Source: Deltaproteobacteria bacterium (GTDB taxonomy: Bacteria > Desulfobacterota > Desulfarculia > Adiutricales > Adiutricaceae). From it: 7,004 nucleotides of DNA. Within the stretch, counting starts at the first letter, position 1. Each line of letters starts with the position of its first letter. Position numbers and translations under genes: made by a program. A model generated the notes under the pieces. That model ran no database searches and had not been told where the DNA came from. It saw only the letters and a list, made by a program, of their open reading frames with translations. Of the stretch, positions 1-7,004 are shown piece after piece. The DNA lies in assembly GCA_031267005.1 (NCBI GenBank), contig JAIRZX010000315.1, forward strand, positions 1 to 7,004, given 5' to 3'.

Positions 1-63
1 CATGGAGCCGCATTCAAGGCGAGCGGCGCCAAACGCCCGGTCGGAGGCAGGGCATCGCTCTGA
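1..63 (+). CDS. Possible C-terminal tail of an upstream gene (partial)
   Basis: Frame 1 is open from the window edge to a TGA at 61-63. It would encode a 20-residue tail beginning HGAAFKASG with mostly G/C-ending codons, as in the large gene downstream. Another frame is also open across this stretch (to a TGA at 76-78), so the call rests only on codon flavour and on the need for some upstream gene to end near here. No domain can be recognised in so short a piece. It may equally be intergenic DNA. Confidence 0.2.
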   Translation, partial: HGAAFKASGAKRPVGGRASL

Positions 64-121
64 TCACAGAGTTCGGCTGAAAATGTTCCAGTTGTCCGGA
101 AGGGAGTTCGCGGCCTTGCGG

Positions 122-164
122 CTCATTGTTGCGCCGTTCGACTCATTGCGGCGCCGCGCGGCGC
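122..164. repeat. Imperfect 20-bp-spaced duplication ending in a 14-bp palindrome
   Basis: CTCATTGTTGCGCCG at 122-136 recurs as CTCATTGCGGCGCCG at 142-156 with two mismatches, offset by 20 bp. The second copy runs into a perfect 14-bp palindrome, GCGCCGCGCGGCGC, at 151-164. It lies in the non-coding stretch before the large gene. Its function is unknown; palindromes of this GC content can arise by chance in such DNA. Confidence 0.45.
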
Positions 165-251
165 GTTGTCCGCCCCCCGGCTCCTTTCGGCGAAGCTGGG
201 TGGGCGAGGCGGCGTGTTTCCGCAGGCGACGTCCCGGCTCGCGCGAAGACG

Positions 252-277
252 CCCCGGAAGGCCGGGCGTTTCCGGGG
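252..277. repeat. GC-rich inverted repeat (stem-loop)
   Basis: CCCCGGAA at 252-259 is the exact reverse complement of TTCCGGGG at 270-277, with a 10-nt loop; flanking G-T pairs could extend the stem. No T-run follows, so it is not a classical intrinsic terminator. It sits about 60 bp upstream of the likely promoter of the large gene. It could be a transcript-end structure for an upstream gene or a protein-binding site. Confidence 0.4.
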
Positions 278-316
278 TTGCCGGCTTGGAGCGTCCGGCC
301 AGCCCGGGCACGATTG

Positions 317-346
317 TTGCGGCCCTCTCTCCGAATCAGTTATAAT
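317..346 (+). promoter_or_regulatory. Putative sigma70-type promoter of the large gene
   Basis: A perfect TATAAT -10 box lies at 341-346. A weak -35 candidate, TTGCGG at 317-322, is 18 bp upstream. Transcription would begin near 353 and give a leader of about 94 nt before the ATG at 447. TATAAT is rare in DNA this GC-rich, which raises its weight; the -35 matches only the TTG half of the consensus. There is no experimental support. Confidence 0.5.
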
Positions 347-446
347 CAAGGAAACTCAGCGCCACGCTCCTCGGCCCGGCCCTGCGGGACGAGGTTTAGA
401 TAGACCCGTCGGCGGTCGGGCCGTCCGGGAGGGATTTGCCGGGAAT

Positions 447-4307
<3,861 letters not shown>

Positions 4308-4330
4308 AAGGCGCGGCAGTTTTCCATAGG

Positions 4331-4350
4331 CGCGGGCCGGTCGGCTCGCG
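4331..4350 (+). terminator. Strong hairpin 23 nt after the large gene; possible terminator
   Basis: CGCGGGCC (4331-4338) pairs with GGCTCGCG (4343-4350) across a 4-nt loop, giving eight pairs of which one is G-T. It begins 23 nt after the TGA at 4305-4307. The following bases are GTCTTCCCC, not a clean T-run, so it may be a weak or factor-assisted terminator, or an mRNA 3'-end stabilising stem. Confidence 0.5.
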
Positions 4351-4579
4351 GTCTTCCCCGTCTGCGGGCGTTCGCGTTTTGCGGAGAGGGCGCGTTCCAG
4401 AGCCCTGCCATAACCATAATCAGTTAACGGATGCGCTATGTCAACGTTGCGCTGTCTAAACTTGTGTGCTTTTCCGTCTGGCTGAAGTGCCTGTTAAAAT
4501 GACTTGCGAAAAGATTATTGAAGTTTTTGTATCCGTTCAGGGGCTCAAGGGAGGGGCGGTCCTGCGTAAGGCTGGAGGC

Positions 4580-4632
4580 GGTCTCGTGTTATGGGGAAGG
4601 AAGTCCGAGACCAACGGGTGAGGTGGTCTTTT
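4580..4632 (+). promoter_or_regulatory. Attenuator-like alternative stems ending in a T-run
   Basis: Three segments can pair in two exclusive ways. GGTCTCG (4580-4586) pairs with CGAGACC (4606-4612). AGACCA (4608-4613), which overlaps the second arm, pairs with TGGTCT (4624-4629). The later stem has a 10-nt loop and is followed directly by T, giving TTTT at 4629-4632, so it resembles a weak intrinsic terminator and the first stem an antiterminator. No gene lies close downstream on this strand, so it could instead be a backup terminator for the large gene's transcript. The stems are short and the call is tentative. Confidence 0.3.
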
Positions 4633-4782
4633 ACCCTGGGAAATGATACAAAATTCCATCGGATTTTATTATAGGAAAAAAATTAAACAAAGAAATATTA
4701 AAAATTACTGGATTTGCAACGAGCGCGTTAGCCTAAGAATGATGCTTCACGCTCAGAGCAGGCACCGCGATCTGGCTCCGTT

Positions 4783-4816
4783 GCGGACGGGAAACTCTAG
4801 CGGACGGGATACTCTA
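4783..4816 (+). repeat. Tandem 17-bp direct duplication
   Basis: GCGGACGGGAAACTCTA at 4783-4799 is repeated immediately at 4800-4816 with a single A-to-T change. It is directly followed by a hairpin (4818-4837). No gene covers it convincingly. It may be a duplicated binding site or part of a structured transcript. Confidence 0.8.
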
Positions 4817-4817
4817 G

Positions 4818-4837
4818 ACGGTCATGAATGACGCCGT
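4818..4837. repeat. Imperfect palindrome / hairpin
   Basis: ACGGTCAT (4818-4825) pairs with ATGA..CCGT (4828-4837) around a 2-nt centre, with two bulged bases (CG at 4832-4833). The result is an eight-pair stem with a bulge, directly adjoining the 17-bp duplication. Its function is unknown. Confidence 0.45.
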
Positions 4838-4864
4838 TGCAATAAATCGACAGATGGAAGGGTG

Positions 4865-4910
4865 GTTATGTCGATGAAACGGAACATAACTGAACATAAT
4901 GGAACATAAT
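4865..4910. promoter_or_regulatory. Three tandem 10-bp repeats with an inverted half-site; candidate operator
   Basis: GGAACATAAC, TGAACATAAT and GGAACATAAT follow one another exactly at 4881-4910, with the core GAACATAA in each. An inverted copy, GTTATGT (4865-4871), faces ACATAAC (4884-4890). A further 7-bp inverted repeat, ATCGACA (4846-4852) / TGTCGAT (4869-4875), overlaps it. Repeats spaced by about one helical turn in AT-rich DNA suggest cooperative protein binding, as in operators or iterons. No regulator gene is visible in the window. Confidence 0.4.
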
Positions 4911-5517
4911 AGCATATAAAGATATATTTAATGTTGAGATGAACTATAATCCTTTCTTTTTCTGTGATTTTACCGCCGCAACCGCATATTGCCGACGGGA
5001 TCGAGGCGTCCTACTGATCCCTTGCTTTCGGGCGGATTTATAGCTGCGTCGCGATTGCTGCCGTTTCTCACGCTGCCGCAACCGCGTTTCCGCGACAATC
5101 GTATCGACGCGGCCAGCCGGAACGGGAGAGTCCGCCCGGGGACGGGAGCCCGCAGAATCGCGATCCTGGCCTGAGCTTAAGCACGTGCGCCTCCAGGCGC
5201 GGAAACTGGGAGGGGACGGGCTGAGCCGACCTCGTGCATGGTTTCCGGCAAGCGCGGGCTTCCCGTGGATTTCCCCTTCCGTTTGGCTCGCCGCTCGCCC
5301 GCAACGTAGCGCCGGGAGGCCGCCCCGACGTCAAAGGATTCTTTCGCAATTACGCCCGGGCAGGCATCCGAAGGCAACTGCCGCGCGGGCGGCACGCGAC
5401 AAGTCAGGGCCAGAAAGCGCCTCCGCTGACTGGAAAACGGCGGAGAGTTTGCGAAGGAACCGACCCTGCGCTCCTTAGGTAAGCTCGCGGGATGATGGCG
5501 GGCCTGGGGCTCTACGG

Positions 5518-5976
5518 CTACTCAGGGTTTGGCACCGCCAGTCCGGGGCCCGGGTCAACCGGGCCGGGGAGCCTGCCTGCGGCAGTGGCGTCCGCGGGCG
5601 CGGGGTTCCACTCGGACGTCCCGAATTCAACCTTCCGAAAAACGAAAAATTTTAACTGGAAGACATCCTGCGCAATTTCGTTGACTCTCGCAGACAACGA
5701 TTCAAACTTGGAATCTAACTTGTCAAACTTGGAGTCTATCTTGGTTTCTAACGTTCCTATCCTGGTTTCTAACGTCCCCATCCTGGTTTCGAAGGCGAGC
5801 ATCCTGGTATCGAACCCGTTCATCCTGGTTTCGAAGGCGCCCATCCTGGTTTCGAACTTTCTCCCTAATTCACTTATCCCGCTACTTAAGTTGTGGAGGA
5901 AATATGCGAGGAGCGCTATGACGATAGCCGCGAAAACCGAGATGGTAGTTGCAAGCCCTGTTGATATCTCTAACAT
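5518..5976 (-). CDS. Small membrane-anchored coiled-coil protein, heptad-repeat type; function unknown
   Basis: The product has 152 residues. A single hydrophobic segment at about 8-30 (LATTISVFAAIVIALLAYFL) is a probable N-terminal membrane anchor. Residues 32-112 form a continuous heptad pattern with repeated ETRM- and DSKF-type units, predicting a long coiled coil. The last 35 residues are Pro/Gly/Ala-rich and probably disordered. The start at 5976 gives a complete anchor; upstream GAAAGG lies about 14 nt away, so the ribosome site is weak.

Similar 'anchor plus heptad repeat' hypothetical proteins occur in many bacteria and resemble DUF1640-like or Borrelia Bdr-like architecture only in general form. 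It may act as an oligomeric scaffold, but that is inference. The opposite strand is also open across the repeats, because 21-bp units preserve frame; the coiled-coil and anchor pattern favours this strand. An inverted repeat (5547-5553 / 5559-5565) lies within its 3' end. Confidence 0.75.
   Translation of the reverse strand: MLEISTGLATTISVFAAIVIALLAYFLHNLSSGISELGRKFETRMGAFETRMNGFDTRMLAFETRMGTLETRIGTLETKIDSKFDKLDSKFESLSARVNEIAQDVFQLKFFVFRKVEFGTSEWNPAPADATAAGRLPGPVDPGPGLAVPNPE
5702..5863 (-). repeat. 21-bp tandem repeats encoding coiled-coil heptads
   Basis: Six units starting at 5738, 5759, 5780, 5801, 5822 and 5843 follow the plus-strand pattern ATCCTGGTTTCGAA plus seven variable bases. Two related older units (TCAAACTTGGA-type) lie at 5702-5722 and from 5723. 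Each unit is one heptad in the minus-strand protein (for example FETRMGA, LDSKFDK). The array shows that the coiled coil grew by unit duplication. Confidence 0.92.
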
Positions 5977-6670
5977 AATTTCGGATATTGCCTTTCTCGG
6001 CAGTCTTCTTTCCTCAGGCTGTCTGGGGATCTGGAGGGTGTTTCCCTAGATACACTCGAGATGCCACAGGGAATAACCTCCGGGCCGGTTGAAGCCAAGC
6101 CGCCGAAGAACCCCTCGGAATTACTCGGTTTCGTCTTGAGCCAAGGCGCCGGACAAGGCCATGGGGGAGGTGATATTCGGGGTTACCGGCATCCTGGCCC
6201 AGCACGTCGGTAAGATATCAACCATTGTCAAGATACCATAGAACTCTCTCCTGTGCCATTGCTCTACTGCTCTCTTCTGCCGCCGCTTCGCCCAACTTTC
6301 CCGGGTTCCGCTGGTCCCGGCCAAGGGCCCTGAGAAGGTTCGTCGTTGAGATTCGGTTTACTGGGGCCAGGGACGCCCGGATCGGGGATATTGCCAGGAT
6401 GGCGAGGGCCCTGGAAGAGTTTAGTGACAGCTGACTTGACAGCATCGCAAGATCTTTCGTCAATTATCGCGCCAACAATTCGTGAGCTGGAGCGCCGGAG
6501 GTGGTTCCCTCCCGTACCCCACCCAACTTGATTTCAAGTTAGATTCAACAGCCTCCAAGGCCTGAACCTGCCCCGGATTTCTCCAGGTGGATCGGCCAAA
6601 ACGCCTGATGCACCTCCACAGTTGCAGTTGTCCGATCCGCCTCTTTAGGATTATTCCAGCGGCGCGCGGC
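5977..6670. other. About 690 bp without an intact gene
   Basis: This lies upstream of the minus-strand coiled-coil gene and should hold its promoter, but I find no good -35/-10 pair; TATCTA, about 75 bp before the start codon, is the best weak -10. Open frames on both strands overlap each other and end quickly. Some plus-strand pieces read like protein (6161-6241 and 6339-6482), suggesting decayed coding sequence. A TTGACA at 6436-6441 has no clear -10 partner. GC content is lower than on either side. Confidence 0.5.
6339..6482 (+). pseudogene. Possible gene remnant: helical fragment interrupted by TGA
   Basis: One frame reads FVVEIRFTGARDARIGDIAR and continues as a helix to EEFSDS, then meets TGA at 6432-6434. 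The same frame continues as LDSIARSFVNYRANNS to a TGA at 6483-6485. The helical, amphipathic pattern carries on across the first stop, as expected of a gene broken by a point mutation. There is no clear start or ribosome site, and I do not recognise the family. It could be chance. Confidence 0.2.
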
Positions 6671-7004
6671 ATGGTCGGCCCCGGGCTGGCGCGGTCCCTG
6701 GCGGAGCGGGCGTCGGGGCACTGGGGTGACCTCCGGCGGGAGCTACCGGCGGCCCGGCGTCAGCTGCTTCCGCCAGGTCGCCGCCGGGCCGCGCCCGCCT
6801 GCCGGAGCTGGCTCCCGCCTGCCGGAGCTGGCGCCCGCCTGCCGGAGCTGGCTCCCGCCTGCCGGAGCTGGCTCCCGCCTGCCGGAGCTGGCTCCCGCCT
6901 GCCGGAGCTGGCTCCCGCCTGCCGGAGCTGGCGCCCGCCTGCCGGAGCTGGCGCCCGCCTGCCGGAGCTGGCGCCCGCCTGCCGGAGCTGGCGCCCGCCT
7001 GCCG
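6608..7004 (+). CDS. Possible partial gene entering the 20-bp repeat array (runs off the edge)
   Basis: From ATG 6608 (or ATG 6671) one frame stays open to the window edge. It encodes an Arg/Leu/Ala-rich start (MVGPGLARSLAERASG from 6671) followed by 20-residue repeats read from the 20-bp array (unit of the type APACRSWLPPAGAGSRLPEL). G/C-ending codons dominate between 6671 and 6790. However, the array has no stop in any frame on either strand, a second plus frame is also open from 6609, and a minus frame is open from the edge to a TAA at 6651-6653. Real coding is therefore unproven, and there is no good ribosome site. Confidence 0.22.
   Translation, partial: MHLHSCSCPIRLFRIIPAARGMVGPGLARSLAERASGHWGDLRRELPAARRQLLPPGRRRAAPACRSWLPPAGAGARLPELAPACRSWLPPAGAGSRLPELAPACRSWRPPAGAGARLPELAPACRSWRPPA
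6749..6792. repeat. 11-bp perfect GC inverted repeat next to the array
   Basis: GCGGCCCGGCG (6749-6759) is the exact reverse complement of CGCCGGGCCGC (6782-6792), with a 22-nt spacer. The right arm ends at the first bases of the 20-bp tandem array. No T-run follows. It may form a cruciform or hairpin, and its position at the array border is notable. Confidence 0.6.
6791..7004. repeat. 20-bp tandem repeat array (minisatellite), truncated by the window end
   Basis: Ten complete units of GCKCCCGCCTGCCGGAGCTG (K = G or T) run from 6791 to 6990, then 14 bases of an eleventh. All units are identical except at position 3, which reads G,T,G,T,T,T,T,G,G,G,G in order. There are no spacers, so it is not CRISPR. 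Twenty is not a multiple of three, so any protein read through it would repeat every 60 bp. Near-identity implies recent expansion or gene conversion. Confidence 0.97.

Larger units (their letters stand above)
4633..4975. other. AT-rich island in GC-rich DNA
   Basis: Two AT-rich patches (about 4640-4715 and 4840-4975) contrast sharply with the flanks. They contain A-runs, TATATTTAAT and a TATAAT at 4945-4950. That TATAAT has no good -35 and no convincing gene follows on the + strand. The island could be a promoter/operator zone, an acquired fragment or an unwinding element; no DnaA boxes were seen. Confidence 0.5.
4308..5517. other. Long stretch without a convincing gene between two convergent genes
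   Basis: About 1.2 kb separates the end of the large gene from the 3' end of the coiled-coil gene. Short open frames exist (for example 4643-4831 +, 5234-5482 +, 5068-5349 -). They lack ribosome sites, recognisable domains and consistent codon bias, and several overlap each other on opposite strands. The first half carries hairpins, direct repeats and an AT-rich patch, listed separately. In 4990-5490 I see only GC-rich DNA with one small inverted repeat (CTCCGC 5421-5426 / GCGGAG 5440-5445). No tRNA or known structured RNA was recognised. Confidence 0.6.

Noticed and set aside
128..165. tRNA T-arm (GTTCGACTC near 135)
   Set aside because: The flanking bases do not form the T stem, and no acceptor, anticodon or D arm can be built.
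126..446. N-terminal extension of the large gene starting at ATG 126
   Set aside because: The extension is Arg/Pro-rich, unlike the protein, and contains the TATAAT promoter candidate and palindromes. The ATG at 447 fits better.
4643..4831. Plus-strand 62-codon frame in the AT-rich island
   Set aside because: There is no ribosome site at a usable distance and no domain. Its composition shifts midway from AT-rich to GC-rich, and it overlaps direct repeats and a hairpin.
4840..4975. Replication origin with DnaA boxes
   Set aside because: The AT-rich patch and 10-bp repeats invite the idea, but no sequence close to TTATNCACA was found and no replication gene is present.
5492..6049. Plus-strand frame of 185 codons over the coiled-coil gene
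   Set aside because: It is kept open by the 21-bp repeats. It encodes ILVSN repeats with no recognisable fold, whereas the minus strand gives a membrane anchor plus regular heptads.
6791..7004. CRISPR array
   Set aside because: The units are contiguous 20-mers with no unique spacers and no cas genes nearby.

Overview
The window is high-GC bacterial DNA with a sigma70-like -10 box and GC-rich third codon positions in its main gene. Three patches stand out from that background: an AT-rich patch around 4630-4975, a patch of lower GC around 5980-6650, and an extremely GC-rich end from about 6660. I recognise no taxon-specific marker gene (no rRNA, tRNA or housekeeping protein), so the organism stays unassigned beyond 'high-GC bacterium'.

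Layout. Positions 1-446 hold a possible gene tail ending at 63, then GC-rich intergenic DNA with palindromes and a probable promoter (TATAAT at 341-346). One very large gene fills 447-4307 (+). It encodes an unrecognised 1286-residue protein with an alpha-helical N-terminal half, a Gly-rich linker, a roughly 90-residue Asp/Glu tract with a run of 19 Asp, two TPR/PPR-like helical hairpins and a 39-residue Lys/Arg/Pro tail. Positions 4308-5517 have no convincing gene. They contain a strong hairpin just after the big gene, a set of mutually exclusive stems ending in a T-run, a 17-bp direct duplication, and three 10-bp tandem repeats inside AT-rich DNA.

A small membrane-anchored coiled-coil protein is encoded at 5518-5976 (-), convergent with the big gene. 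Its coiled coil is built from 21-bp (heptad) repeats. Positions 5977-6670 hold no intact gene, but do contain weak peptide-like fragments that may be decayed coding sequence. The window ends in a 20-bp tandem repeat array (6791 to the edge, ten full units plus a partial one), which lies in reading frames left open to the edge.

Nothing in the sequence links the two main genes functionally. Their shared theme is low-complexity, repeat-grown protein architecture. I find no recognisable defence, CRISPR, transposon or metabolic system. The most distinctive items are the acidic/basic giant protein, the terminal 20-bp array, and the structured non-coding DNA at 4580-4910.
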